A stretch of DNA of 64,000 nt from Manihot esculenta (lineage: Eukaryota > Streptophyta > Magnoliopsida > Malpighiales > Euphorbiaceae): assembly GCF_001659605.2 (NCBI RefSeq), contig NC_035164.2, positions 10,750,994-10,814,993 of the forward strand. Reading direction: 5' to 3'. Position 1 is the first letter of the stretch. Every line of letters starts with the position of its first letter. The notes under the pieces were generated by a model, which was not told the origin of the DNA, made no database searches, and saw nothing but the letters and a program-made list of their open reading frames with translations. A program made the translations under genes and the position numbers. This document shows positions 10,517-23,900 of this stretch, in pieces.

Positions 10517-10553
10517 GAACATTCGGGGACGAATATTCTTAAGGGGGGGAGAA
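10517..10553 (+). promoter_or_regulatory. PPT-proximal hairpin and polypurine tract of element 1
   Basis: Arms gaacattcg (10517-10525) and cgaatattc (10530-10538) flank the loop GGGA, with one arm mismatch in this copy. The polypurine tract aagggggggagaa (10541-10553) directly abuts the 3' LTR. PPTs prime plus-strand DNA synthesis; the hairpin has no role I can name. Confidence 0.8.
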
Positions 10554-11315
10554 TGTAATACCCGGCTAGACTCCGGTATCGGAATCCCTACCGTCCGGTG
10601 GGATCTCGGATGTCGGAAACCTCTAGAAGGGTAAAGTCATATTTTCATAAAATGTTTTAATGTATTTTATGGTTTTAATCAAGTAAGAAATGAGTTTTTG
10701 CATGAAAATAATCTTGGAGGAAGACCCAGGTTCGGCCGCCGAACATGCATGCGCTTCGGGTGTGCCTTAGGCCCCCGAAACCATGAGTGAGGGAAGTCCA
10801 GGTTCGGCCGCTGAACCTTATGATCGGCAGCCGAACATGGCATGCATGCGGGGGCACGTTCGGCTCCCGAATGTGGCCTGGCCAGCCACCTATAAAGGGG
10901 TCCCTTAGCCGAAAACGGGCGAGCTTTTCTCTCCATTTTTCGGCCAAGGTGAGCTCTCCGCCATCCCTCACCGATCTTGAGTTTCTTCCTTCAAACCTTT
11001 CACGATTTTCACAAGTTTTCACTTTGTTTTGAAGATTTTCGAGTATAAAGCAAGTTTTGGAGCTTTTGAAGTTCAAGAAACTCAATCTCTCCCATCTCCG
11101 AGCTTGGGTCGTTTTCCTCTCGATCTTCAAGAGGTAAGGGCCGATCTTGAGCTCACTGTATGTTTTAAACAAGTTTTAAGTTGATCTATGGGGTAGAAAT
11201 GCATGTTTAGGTTTTGGTTGATTTTATGGGTTATGTTAAGTTTTGAGCAATGTATGATGTTTGTGGTTGCTTGATGTGTTGTAGTTGGGGTTTAAGATAG
11301 TTTGAAGCCCCTAGG
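10554..11315 (+). repeat. Element 1, 3' LTR, first part
   Basis: It starts TGTAATACCCGGC and is colinear with 3018-3777 of the 5' LTR, including palindrome cluster 1, the TATA region and the donor-like site. It stops at ctagg, the target duplicated by element 2, and continues at 37344. It differs from the 5' LTR by scattered single-base changes, so element 1 is older than element 4. Confidence 0.93.
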
Positions 11316-13534
11316 TGTAATACCCGGCTAGACTCCGGTATCGGAATTCCTACCGTCCGGTGGAATCTCGGATGTCGGAAGCTTCTAGTAGGGTAGAAAC
11401 ATGTTTTCATAAAATGTTTTAATGTATTCCATGGTTTTAAGTAAAAAGGAAATGAGTTTTTGCATGAAAACAACCTTGGAGGAAAACCCAGGTTCGGCCG
11501 CCGAATCTCAAGTTCGGCCACCGAACATGCATGCATTTCGGGTGTGCTTTAGGCCCCCGAAGGCATAATTGAGGAAAGTCTAGGTTCGGCCGCCGAACAT
11601 GGCATGCATGCGGAGGCACGTTCGGCCCCCGAACGTGGCCTGGCCAGCCACTATAAAAGGGTCCCTTAGCCGAAATTGGCGAGCTTTTCTCCCCATTTTC
11701 GGCCAAGGTGAGCTCTCCACCGTTCCTCACCAATCTTTGAGCTTTTCCTCCAAATCTTTCACGATTTTCACAAGTTTTCATCTTGTTTTGAAGATTTTCA
11801 AGTTTTGAGCAAGTTTTGGAGCTTTGAGGTTCAAGAACTCAAATCTCTCCCATCTCCGAGTTTAGGTCGTCCCTCTCTCGATCTTCAAGAGGTAAGAGCC
11901 GATCTTAAACTCATTGCATGTTTAAAGTAAGTTTTATGTAAGATCTATGAGGTAGAATGCATGTTTAGCTTATGGTTAGGTTTATGAGCTTATGTTGTGT
12001 TTTTGAGCAATGTGTTGTTGTTGTGTGTTGTAGTTGGGGTTTAAGTTAGTTTGAAGCCCCTAGGAGCCAATGTATGTATATTTGCATGAGTTGAATGAGT
12101 TATATGCATGTTGGAAGGGGAAGGAGAGGTTTTGTGCAAAGGGAACCAAGTTTCTGCCCTTTGGCAAAAACCAGGTTCGGCAGCCGAAGGACTTTCGGCC
12201 GCCGAACCTGCCTGGGAGGCAGGCCTTTCGGCTACCGAAGTTGCCCCCGAAAAGAGACTTTTGTCTCTGTCTGGGACTTTCGGCCGCCGAAGGTGCCGCC
12301 GAACCTGCCTGGGTTTCGGCTCTGGAGGGACTTTCGGCCGCTGAAGGTGCCGTCGAACCTGCCCTGTTCAGCCTTCCTTTGCATGTTTTGCATGATTATT
12401 TTAAGGTGTTTTAGGGGGTTTTTGGGGGATGTTTTCAGAGTCATGTTATAGTATGTTGGTCCCTCATTTGAGTCCACCTGTGTAGGTTTGGACCCGAGGA
12501 ACCGAGGACCTCAGCAGTGAGTCAGCTGCTTCTGTCAGTGTCAGAGCTAGCTAGAGGTGAGTAGAACTAAATTAAACTTTTTATCTTACGAAATCAAATG
12601 ATTAAAGCATATTCATGCATCATGTTTATATGTAATAGGTTGATTGCATTAGTTACACGAATATGTTGCATTGCATAAAATGTTGTTGATGCGGATGAAT
12701 GTTGAATGATCCGTTAGCCCTCATATGTTATGACATGATGATATGATATGGAAGTCCAGGTGTGGCCTGCACTACGCCCCTGGCATTATGTAAGAGAAAG
12801 ACCGGGCGTGGCCTGCACTACGCCCCCGACACCATGGATTATGTATGTTATGTTATGTATAAGAGAAAGACCAGGTGTGGCCTGCACTACGCCCCTGGCA
12901 TGATTGGAATATGTAGAGGGCTAAATGGTGACAAGTTCATCCTTGATATGATTAGTTGTGATGTGATGCATTTCATGTTATCATATGTTTAAATGTTTTA
13001 TTATTCTGCTCACTGGACTCTTGTAGCTCACCCCTTTTCCCTAATCCCCCAGGATTGCAGGTACGGGCTAGACAGAGAAGTCAAGAAGAGTAAAGTCATG
13101 CTTGTAATAGATAAAAAGTGGACATGATAAATTGTAAAATGATGTAAAGTTTGAATAGTCATGTTATGTATAATGATATTGAGGATTAGAAGTTGTGCTT
13201 GACCCTATGGATGTTGTTATCCCTTTTATTACATGATCTTAGATGTTTGATGATGTAGATGTAAACCAACTCAACACATGTTATGCCACCCATTGGGGGC
13301 ATTGATGAGATCCCACAGAGGGGTCAAGGTTATGGTTATGTTTATGTTCAGTGCATGCACAGGTTGAGTTTGGTGTTTGAATGAAAGAAAAGTTTTAATT
13401 TTTATGTATGTTGTTGATCATGTATGGGATTAAACAGGTTTACAGGTTGCATGTCAGGCTTGCTATGGGTCCCGGCGACCTTAAGCCGACCTGGATCCTA
13501 GCGCCGGTAACGGTCCGATTTTCGGGTCGTTACA
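11316..13534 (+). repeat. Element 2, 5' LTR (2219 bp)
   Basis: TGTAATACCC...GTCGTTACA. TATA box 11652-11659; donor-like site 11892; acceptor-like AG 12484-12485; second donor 12557; second acceptor AG 13059-13060. Palindromes lie at about 11490-11610 and 12175-12360. A three-unit hairpin minisatellite lies at about 12752-12903. Compared with its 3' LTR it has one extra palindrome-bearing unit of about 54 bp in cluster 2 and lacks about 21 bp in cluster 1. Confidence 0.92.
12752..12903 (+). repeat. Hairpin minisatellite of element 2 LTR
   Basis: Three units share the core tggcctgcactacgccc and differ at their ends: ccagg...cctgg in units 1 and 3, and ccggg...cccg in unit 2. Equivalent arrays are at about 17480-17628, 34611-34760 and 36560-36708, where the middle unit reads ccgga...cccgg. 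Confidence 0.65.
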
Positions 13535-13537
13535 AAA

Positions 13538-13550
13538 TGGTATCAGAGCC
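13538..13550 (+). other. Primer-binding site of element 2
   Basis: TGGTATCAGAGCC lies three bases after the LTR end. The following agccc...gggct / ctaggt...acctag stem-loop is conserved. Confidence 0.9.
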
Positions 13551-13805
13551 CTAGGTTCATATGGTCGGACCTAGAGTGTCGGGCTCATAGATGTTATAGA
13601 AGGTCAAGCACAATAGGAAAGATCATGTCCACTAGGATAGGATGTGGAGTCCTGTCTTGTATAATGATGTGAAATGCCATGATAATATGCATGTGCATTA
13701 ATGTTATGATTGTTATGTGATGTATGTGATGCGGGTTCATGTGTTGACACATGAACCATTTGATGCTGATGTTTATGTGCTTTGTGCTGTTTTTAAGAAA
13801 ACAGG

Positions 13806-15958
13806 ATGAGAAGAACTCGTCGATCTGCACGATTGACTGGAGTGCCACCTGAGGATGAGGGCATGAGCGCCCGTCCTCCTACATTGCCTAGGGCAATGTC
13901 TAGTAGGTCTAACAGAGAAAGAGCAGTAAGAGACCCTAGAAGGTCTCTGGATCTGGGTAGAAGCAGATCAGTGAGGGGAACAGTTTAGGGAGGAATGTCA
14001 GAGGACATGGGGGATGATATGGATGTAGAGCAGAGGAGGGATGGCAGTCTGGGAGTTAGCATGTCAGAAGAGGGAATGGGAGAGTCCCAAGGAGGCACTC
14101 AGGCCTCGGGATTTGTTCAGCCACCCCACTACCCACACTTCTCACAAAATCCCGGGTATTCGATGGGAGGTACGTCGGATTACCCTAGCTTCACCCCTTA
14201 TCCCACACAGATGCCATACCCACCCTACTACCCACCATATTCACAATACCCAATGTATCCACCCCCACCTTACTATCCAAATCTAGCAAACCCTACCTCA
14301 GAAAATGTTGCACCTCCTCCACCATCAGCAGAACCCACAGTACCAGCAACCCATATGCCTAAGCCTAGCTCATCTGGTGGGAGCAAGGTCAAGATGACCG
14401 ACTACATGAAGCTGGGTGCTCCCCAGTTTGAAACCGGTGATGACCCGTTTGTGTACCTTGAAAGGGTCAAAACAATTACAGATGAGATAGGGGCGGATGA
14501 CAGTAGAGCCATTCAGATGGCTGGGTTCACACTTAAATGCAAAAAGGCCCGTGAGTGGTTTAAGAACTATGTGAGCCCGAGGTTGGACAGCCTATCGTGG
14601 GAGGAGTTTGCAAATGAATTTGCAGGATGGGCTTTTCCTGACAGTTCAAGAGAATTGAAGATGATTGAGTTTGAACAGTTAAGGCAGACAGAGGAAATGA
14701 GTGTAGAGGAGTACACCGACAGATTCTTGGAGCTGTTGCCGTTTGCAGGGCAAACTCTTGACACAGACCAGAAGAAGTCAAGGAGGTATATCATGAAACT
14801 TCACTCCAGGTATTCCTCCTTGATCCAATCCGCAGATAGGGAGAGCTTCCATGCCATTGTGGATATGGCTAGGAGGATGGAGGCTAGTGCTATCATCGAG
14901 GGGAAAGTCAAGCAATCGGTGGCATAGCCTTCTGGTTCTAAGACCCCAGGCTCTTCTTCTCTAAGTGCAGCAGCTTTAGGTAGTAAAAAGTGGGACAGAG
15001 GCCCTAGGAAGTCGAAGAAGAACAAGTTCTAGAACAAGATTAAGTCCAATCTGGGATTTGGAGGTGACTCAAGCTCTGGTGAGGATAATGCAGTTTGTGC
15101 AAGGTGTGGTAAGCCACACAGGGGAGTATGTCGGTTTGGGACGACAGCCTGTTATAGATGTGGTCAGGAGGGGCATATGTCTCGAGAATGTCCAAGAGCA
15201 GCCCCGATGGCACAGTCCCAGCAGACAGCTTCAGGTAGTGTAGCGCAGCCAGCAACTCCAGCCACGACTCAGGCCAGTGGCAGAGGTAGAGGGAGAGGGG
15301 CAACCTCTTCTTCAGCGGGTTTCAGAGGTGAAGGTCCATCAGCTCCAGCACGGATCTTCACGATGACACAGCAGGAGGTAGATGCATCTAACACCGTGGT
15401 GGCAGGTAACTTAGTCATTGGTTGTTCAGATGTGTATGCCTTGATGGACCCTAGTGCATCTCATTCTTTTATTGCTCCGAGAGCCGTTGAGAGGTTGGGG
15501 TTGATGATCTCTGGGTTAGAGTGTCCTCTCTGGGTCAGTGGACCCAAGTGTGATCCATCAGTGGCAGAGTCAGTCTGCCAGTGTAGTCCTGTGTTTGTTG
15601 AGGGAAGATGCTTGTCCGCCGAGGATCAGAGAAGAAGATGTGCCAAAGACAGATTTCAGGACCAGATATGGGCATTTTGAGTTTCTTGTAATGCCGTTCG
15701 GGTTAACCAACGCCCCTGCAGCATTCATGGATCTCATTAACAGAGTGTTTAGTCAATACCTGGATCACTTTGTTATTGTCTTCATAGATGATATCTTGGT
15801 GTATTCCAGGAATGCAGAGGAGCATGCCCATCATCTGAGGTTGGTTCTGTAGACCTTGAGGGAACATGGCTTGTATGCCAAGTTCTCTAAGTGTGAGATC
15901 TGGCTGAGGAGCATTTCATTCTTGGGGCATGTAGTGTCAGAAAATGGAATAGAGGTGG
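13806..15958 (+). pseudogene. Gag-pol of element 2, 5' portion with internal deletion
   Basis: The start ATG follows the leader acceptor-like site, here mutated from CAG to AAG. Gag runs in one frame to the zinc knuckles ([12 protein letters not shown] then [14 protein letters not shown], about 15100-15190), with TAG stops at 13986, 14925 and 15030. In protease the active-site run reads MDPSASHSF (near 15445), with Gly replaced by Ser, so the enzyme would probably be inactive. At about 15622 the protease (LSAE) jumps directly into RT (DVPKT), a deletion of about 0.67 kb that also shifts the frame. RT then runs through FIDD (about 15780-15791), has a TAG at 15850, and is cut at 15958 by element 3. 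Confidence 0.9.
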
Positions 15959-18233
15959 TGTAATACCCGGCTAGACTCCGGTATCGGAATTCCTACCGTC
16001 CGGTGGAATCTCGGATGTTGGAAGCCTCTAGTAGGGTAGAAACATGTTTTCATAAAATGTTTTAATGTTTTTCATGATTTTAAGTAAAGAGGAAATGAGT
16101 TTGTGCATGAAAACAACTTTGGAGGAAAACCCAGGTTCGGCCGCCGAACCTCAAGTTCGGCCGCCGAACATGCAGGCATTTCGGGTGTGCCTTAGGCCCC
16201 CAAAGGCATAAGTGAGGAAAGTCCAGGTTCGGCCGCCGAATCTCAAGTTCGGCCGCCGAACATGGCATGCATGCAGAGGCACGTTCGTCCCCCGAACGTG
16301 GCCTGGCCAGCCACTATAAAAGGGTCCCTTAGCCGAAAATGGGCGAGTTTTTCTCCCTATTGTCGGACGAGGTGAGCTCTCTGCCGTTCCTCACCAATCT
16401 TTGAGCTTTTCCTTCAAATCTTTCACGATTTTCACAAGTTTCTACTTTCTTTTGAAGATTTTCAAGTTTTGAGCAAGTTTTGAACTTGGAGACCCAAGGA
16501 GCTAAATCTCTCCCAACTCCAAGTTAGATCGCCTCTACTCTCGATCTTCAAGAGGTAAGAGTCGATCTCTAGCTTACATTATGTTTGAAACAAGTTTTAT
16601 GCAAGTTCATGGGGTAGAAAATGCATGAGTAAGCTTATGTTGAGTTTATGGGTTTTTGATGAGTTTTTGAGCAATGTGGCTGGTAAATGTATGTTTGATT
16701 GTTGTAGTTGGGGTTTAAGGTAGTTTGAGACCCCTAGGAGCTTGTATGCATGTTTTGGTTGAGCTAAATGCTTGATGGTTTGAGTTTGGAGGCATTTGTG
16801 CATGTTTGAACCAAGTTTCTGCCCTTTGGGAGAAACCAGGTTCGGCAGCCGAAGGGACTTTCGGCCGCCGAACCCTCTTGTGGAGGCAGCCTTCGGCTGC
16901 CGAAACTTGCCCCCGAAAGGAGACTTTCGTCTCTGTCTGGGAGTTTCGGCCGCCGAAAGTGCCGCCGAACATGCATGAGTTTCGTCTCTGTCTGGGAGTT
17001 TCGGCCGCCGAAGGTGCTGCCGAACCTGCCTGACTTTTGGCTCTGGAGGGACTTTCGGCCGTCGAACCTGCCGCCGAAAGTGCCCTGTCCAGGCCTCCTT
17101 TGCATGTTCTTCTATGCTTGTTTCATGATGTTTTAGGGGGGTTTTTGGGGGATGTTTTTAGAGTTATGTTCTAGTTGTTTGGTCCCTCATTTGAGTCCAC
17201 CTGTGTAGGTTCGGACCCGAGGAACCGAGGACCTCAGCAGTGAGTCAGCTACTTCTGTCAGTGTCAGAGCTAGCCAGAGGTGAGTAGAATAACTCTTTAT
17301 GTTTCAAGTAAATAAACCAGTTTTGAGCATGTTCATGCATCACGGATGCCATGTGATATTTTAGGTTGTTTACATTAGAAATCACGAATATGTTGCATTG
17401 CATAATATGTTGTTGATGTGGATGAATGTTGAATGATCCATTAGCCCTCATATGTTATGACATGATGATATGATATGGAAGTCCAGGTGTAGCCTGCACT
17501 ACGCCCCTGGCACTATGTAAGGGAAAGACCGGACGTGGCCTGCACTACGCCCCCGGCACTATGGATTATGTATGTTATGTTATGTATAAGGGAAAGACCA
17601 GGTGTGGCCTGCACTACGCCCCTGGCATGATTGGATTATGTAGAGGGCTAAATGGTGACAAGTTCATCCTTGATATGATTAGTTGTGATGTGATGCATTT
17701 CATGATAGCATGTGTTTTAAATGCTTTACTATTCTGCTCACTGGGCTCTTGTAGCTCACCCCTTTCCCCTTAACCCCAGGTATGCAGGTACAGGGTAGAC
17801 CAGGAGGTCCGCAAGAGTATTGAAGTCGTTTTTATGTAATAGATAGAATGTGGACATGATAAAATGTAAAGTGATGAATAGTTATGTAATGTAATGATAA
17901 TGAGGATTAGAGGTTGTGCTTGACCTATGTGTATTGTATCCCTTTTAATGCATGATCCTAGATCTTTTATGATGTTTATGTAAACCAACTCAACACATGT
18001 TGTATTTGCCCAATTGGGGCATTGTTGAGATCCCACAGAGGGGTCGATGTTGCATGCACAGGTTGAGTTTGGTGTTTGAATGAAAGAAAAGTTTTAATTT
18101 TTATGTATGTTGTTGATCATGTATGGGATTAAACAGGTTTACAGGTTACATGTCAAGCTTGCTACGGGTCTCGGCGGCCTTAAGCCGATCTGGATCCTAG
18201 CGCCGGTAGCGGTCCGATTTTCGGGTCGTTACA
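15959..18233 (+). repeat. Element 3, 5' LTR (2275 bp)
   Basis: Longest LTR in the window. TATA box 16315-16320. Palindromes at about 16137-16262 (four near-exact copies) and 16850-17075. Minisatellite at about 17480-17628. It ends GTCGTTACA. The 3' LTR has lost about 95-100 bp of cluster 1 (junction near 33418), between two cccccgaa repeats. Confidence 0.92.
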
Positions 18234-18236
18234 GAA

Positions 18237-18249
18237 TGGTATCAGAGCC
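18237..18249 (+). other. Primer-binding site of element 3
   Basis: TGGTATCAGAGCC lies three bases after the LTR end. Confidence 0.9.
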
Positions 18250-18503
18250 CTAGGTTCATATGGTCGAACCTAGAGTGTCGGGCTCATAGATGTTATAGAA
18301 GGTCAAGCACAATAGGAAGGTCATGTCCACTAGGATAGGATGTAGAGTCCTGTCTTGTATGATGATGTGAAATGCCATGATTATATACATGTGCATTAAT
18401 GCTATGATATGAATGATATGTATGTGATGCGGGTTCATGTGTGCCCACATGAACCATAGGATGCTAATGTTTATGTGATGTGTACTGTTTTTCAGAAAAC
18501 AGG

Positions 18504-18719
18504 ATGAGAGGAACTCGTCGATCGGCAAGATTGACTGGAGTACCACCTGAGGATGAGGGCACGAGCGCCCGTCCTCCAGCATTGCCTAGGGCAATGTCTA
18601 GTAGGTCTAACAGGGAAAGAGCAGTAAGAGACCATAGAAGGTCTTTGGATCTGGGTAGAAGCAGATCAGTCAGAGGAATAGTTCAGGGAGGAGCGTCAGA
18701 GGACATGGGGGATGATATG
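18504..18719 (+). pseudogene. Gag of element 3, N-terminal segment
   Basis: The first 72 codons of Gag ([12 protein letters not shown]..., Arg/Ser-rich) start at the ATG after a conserved acceptor-like tttttcag. The frame is broken after atatg (18715-18719), the target duplicated by element 4, and resumes in phase at 28303. An open frame that runs on to 18755 is read-through into the LTR of element 4 and is not part of this gene. Confidence 0.9.
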
Positions 18720-20910
18720 TGTAACGACCCCAAAATGGACCGTTACCGGCGCTAGGATTCAGGTCGGCTTAAGGCCGTCAGAACCCGTAGCAAGCCTGCT
18801 ATACTCTCTGTGTACCTGTAAACCTCATACATGATCATACATTTTCTGTGAAAATAAAACTCTTTTCTGAACCAAGGCTTAACCTGTGCATGCACTATCT
18901 CTGTACTCTGTACTCATGTACTCTGTACTCTGTATCCCTGACTAGAGCTTGCTCTAGATGGGTTAACTCATACCTGTTAAGCCTGGTTTTCACATACAAG
19001 AAAACATATATACATATACAGATCATGTACAACACATACATCACTAGGTTAAGCAACAACTATTACATCTCTTTCATATTACATGTCCACTCTAAGCTAT
19101 TACAGATCTCTTTACTTTTCCTGTACTCTGCTGACTGTCCCTGTACACTGTACACTGAACCTGCAAAACTGGGGTTAAGGGAGTGGGATGAGCTCTATAG
19201 CCCAGTGAGTAGACAGTAAAACATCTCAGTAAAATATGATCTCATGGAATGCACCATATCACAGACAAGCCACATCAAGAGTAAACCTGTCACCACATAG
19301 TCCCAGTAACTCTGTGCCAGGGCGTAGAATCGAGCACCTGGTCTTCCTGTCATATATGTCTATGTGTATATAATACCTCTGTACTTACCATTTCCAGGGC
19401 GTAGTCAAAGGCTCCTGGACTTTGCTATACCTGCCAGGGCGTAGTCAAAGGCTCCTGGACTTTGCTATACTTGCCAGGGCGTAGTCAAAGGCTCCTGGAC
19501 TTCCTGTCTGAGACTATTGGATCATTCAGCATTCACTCACATCACCAAATAACGATGCAATGCAACATATTTGTGAATACTAATGCAATCAACCTATGGC
19601 ATAAACATGATGCATGAGATATGCTAAAAGCAGTTTATGGTTCAATTACAAAGTCATATGTTTAGTTCCACTCACCTCTGGCTATCTGGACTGACTGACT
19701 CTGCAGGCTCTGAACCTCTGGAGCAGTACTCACGGCTGCTCTTTCTGGTTCCTCTGGTCTGTACCTATACAGATGGACTCAATGAGGGACCAAACAAGCG
19801 TAGAAATAACTCTCTTACACGTTCCCAAGAATCCCCCTAAACTCACTCAACTATCCATGCAAAGCATGCAAAAGAAAGCTGGACAGGACACTTTCGGCGG
19901 CAGGTTCGGCGGCCGAAAGTCCTCTCCAGAGACGAAACTCAAGCACCTTCGGCGGCACCTTCGGCGGCCGAATCCCCCAAACAGAGCCGAACATACAAAA
20001 ACACTCAGGGGCAAGCTGTGGCAACCAAGCCACCATGCAGGAGGTTCGGCGGCCGAATGAACCTTCGGCTGCCGAACCTGAGTTCATCCAGAACTCAGCT
20101 TCAACGGCAAACCATCTTCTCCTTCCCTTCAACCACTCAAAACATATATACGCCAACTCCTCAACATACATATACTCAAGTATATGATCACAGGGGTCCA
20201 AAACTATCTAATAACCCCAAACAACAAATCAAACATAACACTGAAACATGTATACAGGCATAAATCATCAAAACCACTACTTTTCCCTTAAACATGCATC
20301 TCTCTCCCTTAACTTCCATAAAACCTTCAGAAAACACATAAACAGGTTCAAGAGCATTACTTACCTCCTGTAACAAGAAGCTGAACACTCTGAACTAAGG
20401 AAAACGGACCAACTCTCCTCAAACTCTCAAACTTTCACAAACTTGAACTTTGGAACTTCAAAACCTTCAAACACCTTAACCACACACCAAAACGTTGCAT
20501 GAGCTGGTAAAGAGGTGCAGATAAGTCATGGGAGACGTGGCCAATCTTCTGGACAGGGGTTGGAACCAACACCTGTCCAAATGCTGACTAAGGGATACAA
20601 ACCTGCTGGCTACGCAACTCAGCTTCGGCTGCCGAATCGCATGCAAAACCATGCAACATTCGGGGGCCGAACCTGAATTCGGAAGCCGAATATTGGGCAC
20701 TTTCGGCGGCCGAACTTATCTTCGGCGGCCGAACTTGGCTCCTCTGCCTTGGTTCATTTCAACTCAAAACGTGGTTCCATTTACCTGTAACACACGAAAC
20801 CACACAACATTCGTGAGAAACGCATATCTCCTACCCTCTAGCGGATTCCGACATCCCGGAGTCCACCGGACGACAAGAATTCCGGTGCCGGACTCTAGCC
20901 GGGTATTACA
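18720..20910 (-). repeat. Element 4, 3' LTR (2191 bp)
   Basis: Minus-strand TGTAATACCCGGC...GGTCGTTACA. Palindromes at about 19890-20080 and 20625-20735. Three near-identical 39-40 bp units (ccagggcgtagtcaaaggctcctgg type) at about 19396-19503. The donor-like site is at 20364. I see no clear TATAAA at the position used by subfamily A. Confidence 0.93.
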
Positions 20911-20947
20911 TTCTTCCCCCCTTAAGAACATTCGTCCTCGAAGGTTC
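20911..20947 (-). promoter_or_regulatory. Polypurine tract and adjacent hairpin of element 4
   Basis: The minus-strand purine run next to the 3' LTR is the complement of 20911-20922. The upstream hairpin (20926-20947) keeps two nine-base arms with one mismatch around an AGGA loop, where the other copies have GGGA. Confidence 0.75.
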
Positions 20948-20988
20948 CAAAAACACACAATGAACACATGAAACGGAGAAAACTAACC

Positions 20989-23900
20989 TCAAAACAAATA
21001 TGGATACTGCTGGAGCATAGACTCCCGCGTCTCCCAGGTGCACTCTTCTAGATTATGGTGGTTCCATAGAACTTTCACCATCGAAATCTCCTTGTTCCTT
21101 AGCTGTCTGATCTGCGTGTCCAAAATCCGCACTGGCTGCTCTATATAGGTGAGATCTGTATGAATCTCCACCTCAGGCTCACTCAGACCCTGATTCGGAT
21201 CTGACACAAACTGTCGTAGCATAGAAACATGAAAGACCGGGTGAATTCTCTCCATAGAAGCAGGTAAATCCAGCTTATACGACACATTTCCGATCCTCTG
21301 CAACACCTCAAAGGGTCCAATGTACCGTGGAGCCAATTTACCTTTCTTTCCAAAACGAACCACTCCTTTCATTGGAGACACTTTCAGCAATACCCAATTA
21401 CCCTCTTGAAACTCTAACTGCTTTCTGCGAACGTCTGCATAACTTTTCTGTCTACTCTGAGCTGTTCTGATTCTCTCTCTGATCATGGGCACCATTCTAC
21501 TGGTAAGTTCTACTAATTCTGGCCCTGCAAGAGCCTTCTCTCCTACCTCTTCCCAGCAAACAGGGGATCTGCACTTCCTCCCATACAAAGCTTCATAAGG
21601 AGCCATCCCGATGCTCGCATGATGGCTGTTATTGTAGGCAAACTCCACCAAAGGTAGATGCTGCCTCCAAGAACCGCCAAAGTCTAACACACATAGTCGA
21701 AGCATATCCTCTATGGTCTGGATGGTCCTTTCTGACTGTCCATCAGTCTGTGGGTGGAAAGCAGTACTAAAATCTAATCTCGTGCCCATCGCACTTTGCA
21801 GACTCCGCCAAAAGCGGGAGGTAAACTGAGGTCCTCTGTCTGAAATTATAGACACTGGAACTCCATGTAATCTCACTATCTCATCCAGATAGACCTGTGC
21901 CAACTTATCCACAGAATAGTTACTCCGTACTGGAAGAAAATGAGCAGATTTCGTGAGTCTGTCCACAATCACCCATATTGAGTCTATCCTGTTGGACGCT
22001 ACTGGTAAACCTACTACAAAATCCATGGCTATGTTCTCCCATTTCCACTCTGGAATCGGTAATGGGTTAAGCATTCCGGCTGGTTTCTGATGCTCTAATT
22101 TCACCCTCTGACAAACCTCACAGGCTGTCACGAACTGCGCCACTTCTTTCTTCATGGCTGGCCACCAATAGACCCTTTTCAGATCCTGATACATCTTGGT
22201 GGCTCCTGGGTGAACACTATACCTCGCATTATGAGCTTCCCTCATAATGTCTTCCTTCACATTGCCCCTATCTGGTACACAAAGTCGACTCCCATAGCGA
22301 AGGATCCCTTTGCTGTCAAATCTGAACTCTACACTATTGCCTGACTGAACAGTCCTGGCAATTTTCATCAACTCAGGATCCTCATGCTGTCTCTGAGCTA
22401 TCTGCTCCAGAAACACAGGTGTCACTCTCATCTGTGCTATCAACGCACCTGTACCAGACAACTCTAGCTGTAATCCCTCGTCAAAGAGCGTATAAAGCTC
22501 CATCACAACTGGTCTCCGCTCTGCTGCTATATGGGATAAACTGCCTAGTGACTTCCAGCTTAGGGCGTCTGCGACAACATTCGCCTTACCCGGATGATAC
22601 TGGATTTTACAATCATAATCACTGAGCAATTCGACCCACCTTCTCTGCCGCAAATTCAGCTCTCTCTGACTTAAGATGTACTGTAAACTCTTGTGATCGG
22701 TGAAGATCTCGCATTTAACCCCGTAGAGGTAATGCCGCCACATCTTAAGTGCAAAGATAACTGCTGCCATCTCTAGGTCATGGGTAGGGTAATTCAACTC
22801 GTGCTTCTTCAACTGTCTAGAAGCATAAGCTATTACTCTATCACTCTGCATCAATACACAACCCAATCCCACCCGAGATGCATCACAGAACACTGTGAAA
22901 TCCTCATGACTCACAGGCAGAGCTAACACCGGTGCTGTGGTCAATCTCCTCTTGAGCTCTTCAAAGCTCGCTTCACACTGGTCTGACCAGATAAACTTCT
23001 GGTTCTTCTGAGTCAATTTGGTCATAGGAGCTGCTATCTTTGAGAAGTTCTGAACGAACCTCCTGTAGTAACCTGCCAGTCCCAGAAAGCTTTTAATCTC
23101 AGTCACTGTCGTGGGTCTGGGCCAGTTAGCTACAGCCTCTATCTTCTTGGGGTCTACCTCAATACCCTCTGCTGATACCACATGTCCCAAGAAGGCAATG
23201 CTCCGTAACCAAAACTCACACTTCGAGAACTTGGCATACAAACCATGCTCTCTCAGTGTCTGCAAAACGATCCTCAGATGCTGGGCATGCTCCTCTGCAT
23301 CTCTGGAATACACTAAGATATCATCGATAAACACAATGACAAAGTGATCCAGAAACTCACTGAATACCCTATTCATGAGATCCATAAATGCTGCAGGGGC
23401 GTTAGTCAACCCGAACGGCATCACTAAGAACTCATAATGCCCATATCTGGTCCGGAAAGCTGTCTTAGGCACATCTGCCTCTCTGACTCTCAGCTGATGA
23501 TACCCAGATCTCAGATCTATTTTCGTGAAACAACCTGCTCCAGCTAGCTGGTCAAATAGATCATCAATCCGAGGTAAGGGATACCTATTCTTGATAGTGA
23601 CCTTGTTCAACTGTCTGTAGTCGATACAAAGTCTGAGGGATCCATCCTTCTTTCTGACAAAGAGCACTGGAGCACCCCAAGGTGAGGTACTAGGGCGGAT
23701 GAAACCCTTATCTACCAAGTCCTGCAACTGTTCTTTCAACTCTGTTAACTCAGCTGGCGCCATCCTGTAGGGAGGAATAGAGATAGGTCTAGTACCTGGC
23801 AGTAATTCAATTTCAAACCCTATCTCCCTATCAGGTGGTAGTCCTGGCAAATCGTCTGGGAACACATCGAGAAACTCTCAGACTACTGGTACTGTGGCTG

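Noticed and set aside
18848..19219. 123-residue open frame, identical at 26235-26606
   Set aside because: Lies in the element 4 LTR, antisense to its transcript. Identity reflects recent LTR duplication.
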